Assembly: GCF_023008245.1 (NCBI RefSeq)
Contig: NZ_CP090145.1
Coordinates: 3,038,001-3,102,000 of the forward strand
DNA from: Flavobacterium sediminilitoris
Lineage (GTDB): Bacteria; Bacteroidota; Bacteroidia; Flavobacteriales; Flavobacteriaceae
Reading direction: 5' to 3'
Length of the DNA: 64,000 bases
Shown here: positions 14,393-25,158 of the stretch, piece after piece
Position numbering within the stretch: position 1 is the stretch's first letter
How the letters are laid out: the number at the start of each line of letters is the position of its first letter
Notes under the pieces: model-generated
Seen by the model: only the letters and a program-made list of their open reading frames with translations
The model's database searches: none
What the model was told of the DNA's origin: nothing
Made by a program: the position numbers and the translations under genes

Positions 14393-15469
14393 TTACTCTT
14401 CTAAAACAATTTCAAATGTTTTATCCCAGTTTTTTCCTGTAATCAATACTGTTTTTGTTTTAGGGTTATAGGCAATACCATTTAATACATCTACATCTGG
14501 ATGTTGTGTAATTTTCGATTTTAAATCGCTTAAATTGATAATTCCTTCAACAGCACCGTGTTTAGGATCAATAACTGCAATAGCATCTCTTCCATATACA
14601 TTTGCCCATATTTTACCATCAATCCATTCTAATTCGTTTAAAGCTTCTATTTTAGCATGCTTAGTATAAACATTTATATAGTCAATTTCTTTTAATGTTT
14701 CAGGGTCTAATATGTAAATTTTTTCAGTTCCTTCACTCATGTATAATTTTTCTCCATCATTTGCTAAACCCCAACCTTGCATTTTTTTAAAGTAGGTAAA
14801 AGTTTTAATTTTCTCAAAAGTATCAGCATTATATATATAGCCTTCATTGTTTAGCCATGTTAACTGATATACTTTATTATTTAAAATGGTTATTCCTTCA
14901 CCAAAATATTTCGGAGCGAGTTCTACGGTTTTGTATACTTTACCTGTTTTATAATCTGTTTTTCTTAAGCTTGAAATTCCTCTCCTACCAGTTCCTTTTC
15001 CTTCACCATTTCCTGTACCTTCATATAAAGTATCTCTGTGAAATTCTAAACCTTGTGTGTAAGCTTTTATATCGTGAGGATATGTGTTTATTATTTTATA
15101 TTTTAATAATTTAGGCTCAACATTTGAAGCAACAGTAAAATTTGCAGCAACATCTACATTGTTCCCTTCAAAATAAATTAAAGCTTTAACTTTTTGATAT
15201 CCTAATTTTTGGTTTTCTAATGAAAATTGTAATGGAGTATTTCCTTTAACAGATCCAATGTTTTTATCATTGATGTAATAAATAATTGAATCAATAGTTT
15301 TGTTTTTATCGTTCTTTAAAGACAAATTTACACCTTCATTTAGCTCATATACCTGTTTTAATGCTGAAGTATCAATAGAAAAAAAACTTTTTAAATCTTT
15401 TTTTTCGTCATCACATGATATAATTGATATGCTTAAAAGTATGAAAGCGAATAGCTTAAGGTTTCTCAT
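14393..15469 (-). CDS. Glutaminyl-peptide cyclotransferase, lipoprotein
   Basis: 358 residues: lipoprotein signal (lipobox SIISC, Cys at ~19), an Ig-like N-terminal part (~25-115), and a five-bladed propeller of the plant-type glutamine cyclotransferase family from HDIKAYTQGLEFHRDTLYEG onward, with EGITIL, GWGLANDG and the closing GIAYNPKTKTVLITGKNWD. It converts N-terminal glutamine of exported proteins to pyroglutamate, fitting the Gln that often follows signal-peptidase I cleavage in this phylum. The gene begins just upstream of the SRP RNA on the opposite strand. Confidence 0.9.
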   Translation of the reverse strand: MRNLKLFAFILLSISIISCDDEKKDLKSFFSIDTSALKQVYELNEGVNLSLKNDKNKTIDSIIYYINDKNIGSVKGNTPLQFSLENQKLGYQKVKALIYFEGNNVDVAANFTVASNVEPKLLKYKIINTYPHDIKAYTQGLEFHRDTLYEGTGNGEGKGTGRRGISSLRKTDYKTGKVYKTVELAPKYFGEGITILNNKVYQLTWLNNEGYIYNADTFEKIKTFTYFKKMQGWGLANDGEKLYMSEGTEKIYILDPETLKEIDYINVYTKHAKIEALNELEWIDGKIWANVYGRDAIAVIDPKHGAVEGIINLSDLKSKITQHPDVDVLNGIAYNPKTKTVLITGKNWDKTFEIVLEE

Positions 15470-15525
15470 GGTTACATTTTTTTATAAGTACAATATACAA
15501 TGAATTTTTAAAATTGCAATTGCAC

Positions 15526-15555
15526 TTGCAAAAATATAAAATGTTTGTATATTTG
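15526..15555 (+). promoter_or_regulatory. Promoter of the SRP RNA
   Basis: TTG at 15526-15528, a 19-base spacer, then TATATTTG at 15548-15555: the Bacteroidetes housekeeping consensus. Transcription would begin at the first base pairs of the SRP RNA stem. Confidence 0.8.
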
Positions 15556-15559
15556 CACT

Positions 15560-15653
15560 GGCAAGTCCTACACGACCAGCTCCTGCAGACTCCCCCAGGG
15601 TGGGAACGCAGCAAGGGTAAGCGGTTGTAGCGGTGCGATGTAGGTCGCTTGCC
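15560..15653 (+). ncRNA. ffs: Signal recognition particle RNA (small bacterial type)
   Basis: Terminal stem GGCAAG..CTTGCC with a T-run after it, and the highly conserved apical segment CTCCTGCAGACTCCCCCAGG followed by GGGAACGCAGCAAGGGTAAG, diagnostic of 4.5S/SRP RNA helix 8 with its GGAA-type tetraloop region. About 95 bases. It binds Ffh and targets nascent membrane and exported proteins. The T-run at 15655-15663 is the terminator. Confidence 0.95.
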
Positions 15654-15743
15654 ATTTTTTTTTAAATCTTCAATCTCCTTTTATGGGGATTTTTTTATAC
15701 CCAAAAGTTGCTTAACTTCGCATCACAAAATCAAAGAATTATA

Positions 15744-16547
15744 ATGAGTAAAGTTGTTTTTATTACAGGAGCTTCATCAGGTATTGGTAAAGCTATTGGA
15801 GAATATTTATTAGATAAAGGTTTTACAGTGTATGGAACAAGTAGGAATCCAAAGAATATAATAAATTCAAGAATCGAGTTAGTAGCATTAGATGTAAGAA
15901 ATGTTGAAAGTGTAAAAAATGCAATTAAAGAAGTTATAACAAAGGCAGGAAGAATAGATGTGGTTATTAATAATGCAGGAGTTGGTATAACAGGACCTTT
16001 AGAAGAGATTCCAACAGAAGAGATAAAAAATAATTTTGAAACTAATTTATTTGGACCTATTGAAGTAATGAAAGCTGTTCTGCCTCAAATGCGTTTACAA
16101 AAAAGCGGATTAATTATAAATATAACGTCTATAGCGGGTTATATGGGATTGCCTTTTAGAAGTGTTTATTCTGCTTCTAAAGGAGCCTTAGAGTTGATAA
16201 CAGAAGCGATGAATATGGAAGTAAAATCATTTGGTATACATATTACTAATGTGGCTCCTGGAGATTTTGCAACAAATATTGCTGCAGGAAGATATCATGC
16301 TCCTGTAATAAAGGGTTCTGCTTATGAAAAAACATACGGAAACACATTAGATATGATGGATAGTCATGTTGATTCAGGTAGTAATCCAAATGAAATGGCA
16401 GAAGCTATTTATAAAGTTATTAATACTTCAAACCCAAAAATTCATTATAAAGTAGGTGCTTTTATGCAGAAGTTCTCAATTGTTTTAAAACGTGTTCTTC
16501 CAGATACTATCTATGAAAAATTATTAATGAATCATTATAAGTTGTAA
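15744..16547 (+). CDS. Short-chain dehydrogenase/reductase
   Basis: 267 residues from the ATG at 15744; the in-frame extension to 15708 would start too close to the SRP terminator. Classical SDR: NAD(P)-binding TGASSGIG (8-15), NNAGVG, catalytic Ser in NITSIAG and YxxxK in YSASKGA. The specificity cannot be read; a lipid or carbonyl substrate is plausible. It is monocistronic and is followed by the aldolase gene with its own promoter. Confidence 0.88.
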   Translation: MSKVVFITGASSGIGKAIGEYLLDKGFTVYGTSRNPKNIINSRIELVALDVRNVESVKNAIKEVITKAGRIDVVINNAGVGITGPLEEIPTEEIKNNFETNLFGPIEVMKAVLPQMRLQKSGLIINITSIAGYMGLPFRSVYSASKGALELITEAMNMEVKSFGIHITNVAPGDFATNIAAGRYHAPVIKGSAYEKTYGNTLDMMDSHVDSGSNPNEMAEAIYKVINTSNPKIHYKVGAFMQKFSIVLKRVLPDTIYEKLLMNHYKL

Positions 16548-16563
16548 ATCTTAAAATAGAAGA

Positions 16564-16593
16564 TTGTTATTGCTATTTAAATTAGTAATTTTG
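16564..16593 (+). promoter_or_regulatory. Promoter of the transaldolase-like gene
   Basis: TTG 16564-16566, 19-base spacer, TAATTTTG 16586-16593. Confidence 0.75.
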
Positions 16594-16637
16594 CATTTTT
16601 AAAACAACACAACAAAATTTTAATAAAATCAAAACGT

Positions 16638-17294
16638 ATGAAATTTTTTATTGACACGGCAAATCTAGAACAAATTAAAGAAGCTCAAGCACTTGGTGTT
16701 CTTGATGGCGTTACTACAAATCCTTCATTAATGGCAAAAGAAGGAATTACAGGGAAAAATAATATTTTAAAACATTATGTAGATATCTGTAATATTGTTG
16801 ATGGTGATGTAAGTGCTGAAGTAAATGCAGTGGATTATGATGGAATGATTAAAGAAGGTGAAGAATTAGCTGAATTACATGAACAAATTGTTGTAAAAAT
16901 ACCTATGACAAAAGACGGTATTAAAGCTTGTAAATATTTTTCAGATAGAGGAATTAAAACAAATGTTACTTTAATATTTTCAGCAGGACAAGCATTATTA
17001 GCAGCAAAAGCAGGTGCAACATATTGTTCGCCATTTTTAGGAAGATTAGACGATGTTTCAACAGATGGTTTAAACTTAATTGATGAAATTCGTTTAATAT
17101 ATGATAACTATGCTTTTGAAACACAAATTTTAGCTGCATCTGTTCGTCATACGATGCATGTTGTTAATTGTGCTAAAATTGGTGCAGATGTAATGACAGG
17201 ACCTTTATCTTCAATTTTAGGATTATTAAAACACCCTTTAACTGATATTGGTTTAGCTCAGTTTATTGCTGACTTTGAAAAGGGGAATAAATAA
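16638..17294 (+). CDS. fsa: Transaldolase / fructose-6-phosphate aldolase family protein
   Basis: 218 residues, the length of the short FSA/TalC group rather than the ~320-residue classical transaldolase. Seen: [18 protein letters not shown], Schiff-base lysine K87 in [17 protein letters not shown] and the C-terminal [11 protein letters not shown]. Many Bacteroidetes rely on this short form as transaldolase in the pentose phosphate pathway, so either name may apply. Cytoplasmic; own promoter and terminator. Confidence 0.9.
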   Translation: MKFFIDTANLEQIKEAQALGVLDGVTTNPSLMAKEGITGKNNILKHYVDICNIVDGDVSAEVNAVDYDGMIKEGEELAELHEQIVVKIPMTKDGIKACKYFSDRGIKTNVTLIFSAGQALLAAKAGATYCSPFLGRLDDVSTDGLNLIDEIRLIYDNYAFETQILAASVRHTMHVVNCAKIGADVMTGPLSSILGLLKHPLTDIGLAQFIADFEKGNK

Positions 17295-17330
17295 GAATTA
17301 TTTCTTTGTATAAAAAATTAAAAAAGCGAT

Positions 17331-17357
17331 TTTCATTAAATTGAAAATCGCTTTTTT
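17331..17357. terminator. Bidirectional hairpin terminator
   Basis: AAAAGCGATTTTCA and TGAAAATCGCTTTT arms with A/T tails on both sides, between the convergent aldolase and thioredoxin-fold genes. Confidence 0.85.
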
Positions 17358-17381
17358 ACTATAAAAATTATGGAAACTTAC

Positions 17382-18785
17382 TTATAAGTTTTTTTCAAAA
17401 TTAGCATCGAATATATTAGAAAAAGCATTCTTTATTGTTCCGTCAGCATTAAGGATAATTGTTCTATGAATTTTAGTAATTACCCAACTCTTTTTTATTT
17501 CTTCAAAGTTTGTAGCTTTTAATTCTGGAATATTATTTAGATTGTATTTGTCAAGTGTTTTTAACCAGTTTTCTTTAGTATCATTGATATTTATAGCAAT
17601 AAAATTGATATTTGGATATTTTTTCTGCAATAAAACAACTTTTTCATGTGCCAATTTTATATGTGATTCAGCACGAGTTGTCCAAAAGAAGATAACCGTT
17701 TCTTTATTATTAATCACTTCATTTAGGGTTATATCTTTAGAATTTCTATCCATCATAGAAACTTTTGGAAGTACATTTCCTACTTTTAAATTTTGTGCAG
17801 CATTATATATTTGAATTACTTCTCTATGTTGTTCTTCATCTGAAGAAAGTTCAATATATCGATCTATAAATTTTTTATTGTTATACATGTTTTGATCTTC
17901 TAACAAATACATATAAGCAATATTATTAAGGACAATGTTTTTAATATTCTGATTTTTAATTAAAGTATCAGCGATATTTAATTTAGTAACATTGTTTTCA
18001 AGTGATTTACCATCTTGTTTACATTTTCCTTTTTCATAAGTCATATTATTTAATAATGTTGTAACATACTTTATGAATGGGGAATAACTACCTAATTCTG
18101 GATTATTTAAGTTTAATGATTTTCGGTAGCTATAATAATCTTTTGGTAGTTTTGGACAAATATTTTCTCCTGTTTTATATTCATGTGCATAAGGATATAA
18201 TTCCTTTTTATAGTAATATTCAAAATCTACACTAGCTTTAGCAACAGCATCAAAATGCTCATTCCAGTTAATTTCTGATTTCTTTTTTAAATAATATGCT
18301 TTTCTAATATTATAACTAGAATCTATAGATTTTGAATAAGTATCTAAATCTTCATTTAAAATATCATAAAGATTAGATCTGTTTTCTTCATTTTTAAGGA
18401 ATAAATCAATTAAAAAATTATTTTTTTCGTCTCCTCTTCCACAAAATGCTAATGAGTTATCAAAGTCTAATGAATTTAAACGAATCATTAAACTATCATT
18501 TTTATCAAAATAGATATATTGATATTCCGGATTGTGTCTAAAAGTGTATAAACCAGGAGCTAAAGAATCAAATTTGTGAAAAAAACGATTGTTTTCATCT
18601 AAATAAATAGTATCTAATAAAGCATCATCCTTAAAAAATAACACATAATTATTTTGAGGATTTATAATTTCACCACCAAAGTAAGCCACAAAATTGTTAG
18701 AATCAAACGTTTTCTTACAAGATGTTAATGAGGTTAAAGCAATGATAGATAAGGGCAAAAAGTATTTAATGTAATTCTTAAGCAT
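17382..18785 (-). CDS. TlpA/ResA-like thioredoxin-fold lipoprotein lacking the CxxC motif
   Basis: 467 residues: lipobox SLTSC (Cys ~23), an N-terminal DUF4369-like beta region (GGEIINPQNNYVLFF), a long helical middle and a C-terminal thioredoxin fold (VSMMDRNSKDITLNEV, TVIFFWTTRAESHIK, FIAININDTKENW). Where redox-active TlpA proteins have WCxxC this one has WTTRAESH, so no disulfide chemistry is expected. TlpA-like lipoproteins with this domain order are common in Bacteroidetes; this one may have a structural or binding role. Confidence 0.8.
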   Translation of the reverse strand: MLKNYIKYFLPLSIIALTSLTSCKKTFDSNNFVAYFGGEIINPQNNYVLFFKDDALLDTIYLDENNRFFHKFDSLAPGLYTFRHNPEYQYIYFDKNDSLMIRLNSLDFDNSLAFCGRGDEKNNFLIDLFLKNEENRSNLYDILNEDLDTYSKSIDSSYNIRKAYYLKKKSEINWNEHFDAVAKASVDFEYYYKKELYPYAHEYKTGENICPKLPKDYYSYRKSLNLNNPELGSYSPFIKYVTTLLNNMTYEKGKCKQDGKSLENNVTKLNIADTLIKNQNIKNIVLNNIAYMYLLEDQNMYNNKKFIDRYIELSSDEEQHREVIQIYNAAQNLKVGNVLPKVSMMDRNSKDITLNEVINNKETVIFFWTTRAESHIKLAHEKVVLLQKKYPNINFIAININDTKENWLKTLDKYNLNNIPELKATNFEEIKKSWVITKIHRTIILNADGTIKNAFSNIFDANFEKNL

Positions 18786-18905
18786 TCACTAAATTATTTA
18801 ATTACAGGAACAAAAGTAATTTTTAGATGTTAAAGGTCTTGTTAAGGATGCGTTAAAATAAACTTATAATTAAGTTCTTGCATATATAAGAGCAAAACTG
18901 CATAA

Positions 18906-20564
<1,659 letters not shown>

Positions 20565-20567
20565 AAG

Positions 20568-20599
20568 AAAAAATCCCAATGAAAGTTGGGATTTTTTTA
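20568..20599 (+). terminator. Rho-independent terminator
   Basis: AAAATCCCAA / TTGGGATTTT stem with a 6-base loop and T-run, just after the ABC-F stop; also usable leftwards by the gene at 20612. Confidence 0.85.
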
Positions 20600-20611
20600 T
20601 GTTTATAGTTT

Positions 20612-20818
20612 TTATTTTTTAATGCTCAATGCTCCAGAAGGACATTTTGCAACTTGATTAATTAACTCTTCAGAATTAGTATTTTCTGGTTTTATCCAGG
20701 GTTTTTCTTTTGGGTTATACACTTTTGGAAGTGTTTTTACACAAATTCCTGAATGAATACATTTTTTAGGTTGCCAAATAATTGTAACCTCTCCATTGCT
20801 ATACTCTTTAGTTTCCAT
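20612..20818 (-). CDS. YjdI-like divergent 4Fe-4S mono-cluster protein
   Basis: 68 residues of the Fer4_19 family: WQPKKCIHSGICVKTLP (C20, C26), NPKEKPWIKP and KCPSGALS (C59 in a CP motif). It probably binds one Fe-S cluster. The next gene upstream in the operon is a YjdJ-like acetyltransferase, the same pairing as yjdI-yjdJ in E. coli. Electron-transfer or sensor role unknown. Confidence 0.85.
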   Translation of the reverse strand: METKEYSNGEVTIIWQPKKCIHSGICVKTLPKVYNPKEKPWIKPENTNSEELINQVAKCPSGALSIKK

Positions 20819-20875
20819 AATCTAAGAGGATTAATTATATACTATAAAGTTACTTAATATATTGTTAGTTAAAAT

Positions 20876-21157
20876 TTAAAATAAAACATCATGTAAATCT
20901 TTATTTTTATCAAAAACACTTTTTGTAAACGGACAAAGTGGTAAAATTTTTAAATTATTTTCTCTTGCAAAATCTATAGCAGCCATTACCATTTGTTTTC
21001 CAACTCCTTTTCCATTAAATGCCGAGTTTACTTCGGTATGATCTATTATAAGTTTAGTTGAACCTGCCCAACTATAAGTCATTCTTCCCGCTTCTTTATC
21101 ATCTTCTATTGCTTTAAAAAAACCTTTACTTTCGTTGTTAATTTGTTCTATTGTCAT
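20876..21157 (-). CDS. GNAT-fold N-acetyltransferase, YjdJ-like
   Basis: 93 residues from the ATG at 21157 (MTIEQINNESKG); a longer start would run into the pirin gene. Short Acetyltransf_CG type: HTEVNSAFNGKGVGKQMV is the acetyl-CoA-binding loop, then ILPLCPFTKSVFDKN. It lies 13 bases after the pirin stop and before the YjdI-like gene, forming a three-gene leftward operon. Substrate unknown. Confidence 0.85.
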   Translation of the reverse strand: MTIEQINNESKGFFKAIEDDKEAGRMTYSWAGSTKLIIDHTEVNSAFNGKGVGKQMVMAAIDFARENNLKILPLCPFTKSVFDKNKDLHDVLF

Positions 21158-21170
21158 AAAAATATAAGTT

Positions 21171-22052
21171 TTAAAATTTGACTTTTGGAGGAAGTGGTAC
21201 AAATTCGGTTTCATTTGGGACTTTTGGGAATAGTTGTTTTTCCCAATTCATTTTTGCTTCTTCAATTTTATTTTTATCTGATGAAACAAAATTCCACTCT
21301 ATAAAACGATTTTCAGGAAAAATTTCTCCTCCAAAGATATATATAGTGGTATTTTCAGTCATTTCAAATTCACATAACGAGCTCTCTTTAGCAATTAAAA
21401 TTTGTTTTTTTTCATATTCATGTTCTCCATTAATAATAGAACCTTCTAAAATATATAGAGCACTTTCTCCAAATAAATGCTGTCCAATATTTATTTTAGC
21501 TTTAGCAAAATTCTTAATTTCAATAAAGTACATTTTACTGTAAACAGGAACAGGTGATTTTTTACCAAATGCTTCTCCTGCAATCAATTTGAAATGTACA
21601 TTATTTTCTGTCCATTGGGGCAAATCATCCTTTTCAATATGAGTAAATGAAGGGTCAATATCTTCTAATTCTTTTGGTAATGCAACCCATATTTGTAATC
21701 CATGTAATACTTTTTCAGATTGACGTAAATATTCAGGAGTTCGTTCAGAATGCGTAATTCCTTTCCCAGCAGTCATCCAGTTTACAGCACCAGGTTGAAT
21801 CTCAATTTCAGTACCTAAACTATCACGATGCATAATACTGCCTTCAAATAGATACGTTAAAGTAGATAATCCAATATGGGGATGAGGAGGAACATCTAGA
21901 TTTTGATAATCTTTTAAATATGCAGGTCCCATGTGATCGATAAAAACAAAAGGGCCAACTGTTCTTTTTTCTCTAAACGGAAGTAATCGCCCTACTAAAA
22001 AATTACCAATATTAGCCGCTCTTTCTTCTATAATTAATGCTATGTTTGACAT
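21171..22052 (-). CDS. Pirin family cupin protein
   Basis: 293 residues, full-length bicupin. The N-terminal cupin has the metal-site segment PPHPHIGLSTLTYLFEGS and later GITHSE, with TAGKG between them; the C-terminal cupin (KMYFIEIKNFAKAK onward) is less conserved. Bacterial pirins include quercetin 2,3-dioxygenases and regulators; activity not predictable. First gene of the operon with the two YjdJ/YjdI-like genes; divergent from pyrR. Confidence 0.88.
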   Translation of the reverse strand: MSNIALIIEERAANIGNFLVGRLLPFREKRTVGPFVFIDHMGPAYLKDYQNLDVPPHPHIGLSTLTYLFEGSIMHRDSLGTEIEIQPGAVNWMTAGKGITHSERTPEYLRQSEKVLHGLQIWVALPKELEDIDPSFTHIEKDDLPQWTENNVHFKLIAGEAFGKKSPVPVYSKMYFIEIKNFAKAKINIGQHLFGESALYILEGSIINGEHEYEKKQILIAKESSLCEFEMTENTTIYIFGGEIFPENRFIEWNFVSSDKNKIEEAKMNWEKQLFPKVPNETEFVPLPPKVKF

Positions 22053-22167
22053 AAGAAGAATTTATTTAAGATTGTTTACTTTCAAAAGTAGTGTAAATAC
22101 AAATTAAATCTACTAAATTTAATAAAAAATATTGTAAATTTACCCACCAAACACAATACACTACTTT

Positions 22168-22713
22168 ATGAGTCAAAAAGTATTACTCAATGCTAAAGAA
22201 GTTAATATTATTCTACATCGTTTGGCCTGTCAATTAATTGAAAATCACTTAGATTTTACAGATACAATATTAATTGGGATTCAACCAAGAGGAAAATATC
22301 TAGCAGAACGATTAGCAAGTATTTTAAAAGAAGATTATCAAATAAAAGAAGTAAAACTCGGATTTTTAGACATTACTTTTTTTAGAGATGACTTTAGAAG
22401 AGGAGAAAAAACACTTGAGGCAAACAAAACAGAAATTAATTTTATTGTTGAAGATAAAAAAGTAGTTTTTATTGATGATGTATTGTACACAGGAAGAAGT
22501 ATTCGATCTGCACTTACTGCAATTCAGTCATTTGGAAGACCTTCTGAAATAGAATTATTAACATTGATTGATAGAAGATTTAGTCGTCATTTACCTATTC
22601 AACCTGATTATAGAGGAAGACAAGTAGATGCTATTAATAACGAGAAAGTAGTGGTAAAATGGAAAGATAATGATGGAGAAGACGCTGTTTACCTAATTAC
22701 TAATGAAAAATAA
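22168..22713 (+). CDS. pyrR: PyrR: pyrimidine regulator / uracil phosphoribosyltransferase
   Basis: 181 residues with the PRPP-binding motif VVFIDDVLYTGRSIRSA and flanking LIGIQPRGKYLAERL, typical of PyrR. In Gram-positives it controls attenuation of pyr mRNA; here the enzymatic UPRT role may dominate, as no attenuator is evident upstream (22053-22167). It lies 28 bases before pyrB, a coherent pyrimidine operon. Confidence 0.92.
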   Translation: MSQKVLLNAKEVNIILHRLACQLIENHLDFTDTILIGIQPRGKYLAERLASILKEDYQIKEVKLGFLDITFFRDDFRRGEKTLEANKTEINFIVEDKKVVFIDDVLYTGRSIRSALTAIQSFGRPSEIELLTLIDRRFSRHLPIQPDYRGRQVDAINNEKVVVKWKDNDGEDAVYLITNEK

Positions 22714-22741
22714 AACAACAACGCGCAACACAGCTATATAA

Positions 22742-23671
22742 ATGAAAGAGTTATCTGTAAATCATTTAATCGGAATAAAATACATTACTAAAAATGATAT
22801 TGATTTAATTTTTGAAACTGCCGATCATTTTAAAGAAGTAATTAATAGACCCATAAAAAAAGTCCCTTCACTACGAGATGTAACGATTGCCAATATTTTT
22901 TTTGAAAATAGTACACGTACCAAATTATCATTTGAGTTAGCTCAAAAAAGATTATCAGCCGATGTAATGAGCTTTTCAGCGGCTCAATCTTCTGTTAAAA
23001 AAGGAGAAACATTAATAGATACGGTAAATAATATTTTATCTATGAAAGTAGACATGGTAGTAATGCGTCATAGTAGTCCTGGAGCTGCTCATTTTTTATC
23101 TCAAAATGTAAATGCAAGTATTGTAAATGCAGGTGATGGAGCGCATGAGCATCCTACTCAAGCATTGTTAGATAGTTTCACAATTCGTGAAAAATTAGGA
23201 AATGTTGAAGGGAAAAAAGTGGTTATTGTAGGAGATGTTTTGCATTCAAGAGTTGCATTGTCAAACATATTTGCATTGCAAATGCAAGGAGCAGAAGTTA
23301 AAGTTTGTGGTCCCAAAACATTAATACCTAAATATATAGAATCATTAGGAGTTAAGGTAGAACCTAATCTTCGTAAAGCACTAGAATGGGCAGATGTTGC
23401 CAATATGCTTCGTGTTCAAAACGAACGATTGGATGTGAATTATTTTCCTTCAACAAGGGAATATGCTCAACAATATGGTGTAACCAAAGAATTGCTAGAT
23501 TCTTTAGATAAAGAAGTAGTAATTATGCACCCAGGACCTATTAATAGAGGTGTTGAAATTACATCAGATGTTGCCGATTCTCAGCAATCAGTAATTTTAA
23601 ACCAAGTAGAGAATGGAGTAGCAGTTAGAATGGCAGTTATTTATTTATTAGCAAGCAAGATTAAACAATAA
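22742..23671 (+). CDS. pyrB: Aspartate carbamoyltransferase catalytic subunit
   Basis: 309 residues. Carbamoyl-phosphate binding FENSTRTKLSFE, the 80s-loop lysine region AAQSSVKKGETL, MRHSSPGAAHFL, HPTQALLDSFTI and MHPGPINRGVEI are all present. It catalyses the committed step of de novo pyrimidine synthesis. No pyrI-like regulatory gene follows; a terminator does. Confidence 0.95.
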   Translation: MKELSVNHLIGIKYITKNDIDLIFETADHFKEVINRPIKKVPSLRDVTIANIFFENSTRTKLSFELAQKRLSADVMSFSAAQSSVKKGETLIDTVNNILSMKVDMVVMRHSSPGAAHFLSQNVNASIVNAGDGAHEHPTQALLDSFTIREKLGNVEGKKVVIVGDVLHSRVALSNIFALQMQGAEVKVCGPKTLIPKYIESLGVKVEPNLRKALEWADVANMLRVQNERLDVNYFPSTREYAQQYGVTKELLDSLDKEVVIMHPGPINRGVEITSDVADSQQSVILNQVENGVAVRMAVIYLLASKIKQ

Positions 23672-23672
23672 T

Positions 23673-23703
23673 AAAAAAAGAGAAGTATAGACTTCTTTTT
23701 TTA
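23673..23703 (+). terminator. Rho-independent terminator after pyrB
   Basis: AAAAAAGAGAAGT / ACTTCTTTTTTT stem around TATAG; two bases after the stop codon. Confidence 0.8.
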
Positions 23704-23787
23704 TTTCAAATTTTGGAAATCTATCTTATTTTTTTAAATTTAAAAACCGAAAATAAAATTTTTAAAGTTTCAATTTAATGTTTTTAC

Positions 23788-24120
23788 ATGAAAGTAGATA
23801 AAAAAGGACACACAACTATAATTAAGGAAACAGGAGGTAATGTAATAACCTTTATTGAAAATGTAACAAATCAATATGCTACATTTAAAGAACAAAACTT
23901 AATTTTAGACATTTCAAAAGATAAAAATATTGTTATAAATGATTTAATAAACTTTAAAAGTTTAGCAAAAAATCATAATAAGGCAAAAAAATCATTAGTA
24001 ATCGTTACGAGTCATATTGATTTTAATGATGTTCCAGATTATTTAACAGTGGTTCCATCTATTTTAGAAGCACAAGATATTATTGAAATGGAAGAAATAG
24101 AACGCGATTTAGGGTTTTAA
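23788..24120 (+). CDS. Small STAS-like protein upstream of RNase Z
   Basis: 110 residues, alternating strands and helices (LILDISKDKNIVINDLINF, SLVIVTSHIDF, AQDIIEMEEIERDLGF) reminiscent of a STAS/anti-anti-sigma-like fold, but without a clear phosphorylatable site. It occurs directly before rnz in flavobacteria and is sometimes given the RNase Z name, although it has no metallo-beta-lactamase motif. Function unknown. Confidence 0.65.
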   Translation: MKVDKKGHTTIIKETGGNVITFIENVTNQYATFKEQNLILDISKDKNIVINDLINFKSLAKNHNKAKKSLVIVTSHIDFNDVPDYLTVVPSILEAQDIIEMEEIERDLGF

Positions 24121-24189
24121 ATCTAAATTTTGAGCAGTTATCAATATTTAGTTATTGTTAGCAAAATATTGACTCTGAATATATAAAAA

Positions 24190-25098
24190 ATGAAATTAAC
24201 CATATTAGGCTGTTATGCAGCAACTCCAAGAACAATAACTAATCCAACATCGCAAGTATTAGAAATTAAAAATCAAATGTTTTTAATTGATTGTGGAGAA
24301 GGAACTCAAGTACAACTTCGCAAGCATAAAATTAAATTTGCGAGAATTAATCATATCTTCATTTCTCATTTACATGGAGATCATTTTTATGGATTAGTAG
24401 GGTTAATATCAACTTTTATGCTTCTTAATAGAGTAAATGATTTACATGTTTATGGACCAAAAGGAATTAAAGAAATTATTTTATTACAATTAAAAGCCTC
24501 AGGTTCATTTACAGGATATAATTTATATTTTCACGAATTAGATTCAAAAGAAAGTGAAGTTGTTTTTGAAGATGACAAAGTATTTGTAAAAACAATTCCA
24601 TTAAAACATAGAGTATATACAAACGGATATTTATTCAAAGAAAAAAATACACAGCGTAAATTGAATATTGAAGCTGTTGAAAAATATGAAATAGAAACCT
24701 GTTATTATCAAAAAATTAAATCAGGTGGAAATATTACTTTAGATAATGGAGAAATTATTCAAAATGAACTCCTAACTTTTGATCCAGAAGCAGAGAAAAG
24801 CTACGCTTTTTGTAGTGATACACTATACAATGAAACAATTATTCCAATAATAAACAGTGTAGATGTATTATATCATGAATCCACATTTTTAGAATCAGAA
24901 GCACATTTAGCAGAAAAAACAATGCATACAACAGCTATTCAAGCTGCAACGATAGCTAAAAAAGCAAATGTAAAACAATTAGTTATAGGACATTATTCCA
25001 CTCGTTATGGTAATATTGAATTATTTAAAGAAGAAGCCCAAACTATTTTTGAAGATGTCCTTTTGGCCGACGATGGAAAAACGTTTGAATTTCAGTAG
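24190..25098 (+). CDS. rnz: Ribonuclease Z (tRNA 3' processing endonuclease)
   Basis: 302 residues, metallo-beta-lactamase fold: FLIDCGEGTQ, HxHxDH as HLHGDH (60-65), an SGSFTGYNLYFHE exosite-like region, FCSDT and HTTAIQAATIAKKA, then LVIGHYSTRY. It removes 3' trailers from pre-tRNAs before CCA addition. Full length for the bacterial short form. Confidence 0.93.
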   Translation: MKLTILGCYAATPRTITNPTSQVLEIKNQMFLIDCGEGTQVQLRKHKIKFARINHIFISHLHGDHFYGLVGLISTFMLLNRVNDLHVYGPKGIKEIILLQLKASGSFTGYNLYFHELDSKESEVVFEDDKVFVKTIPLKHRVYTNGYLFKEKNTQRKLNIEAVEKYEIETCYYQKIKSGGNITLDNGEIIQNELLTFDPEAEKSYAFCSDTLYNETIIPIINSVDVLYHESTFLESEAHLAEKTMHTTAIQAATIAKKANVKQLVIGHYSTRYGNIELFKEEAQTIFEDVLLADDGKTFEFQ

Positions 25099-25158
25099 TA
25101 GCTTTATAAATTGAATACACGGAAATTTTAAATTTAATTTCTAAAGTAAGAGTTGATT

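Noticed and set aside
22053..22167. PyrR-type attenuator before pyrR
   Set aside because: No terminator/anti-terminator pair or PyrR-binding loop can be read in the 115-base gap.
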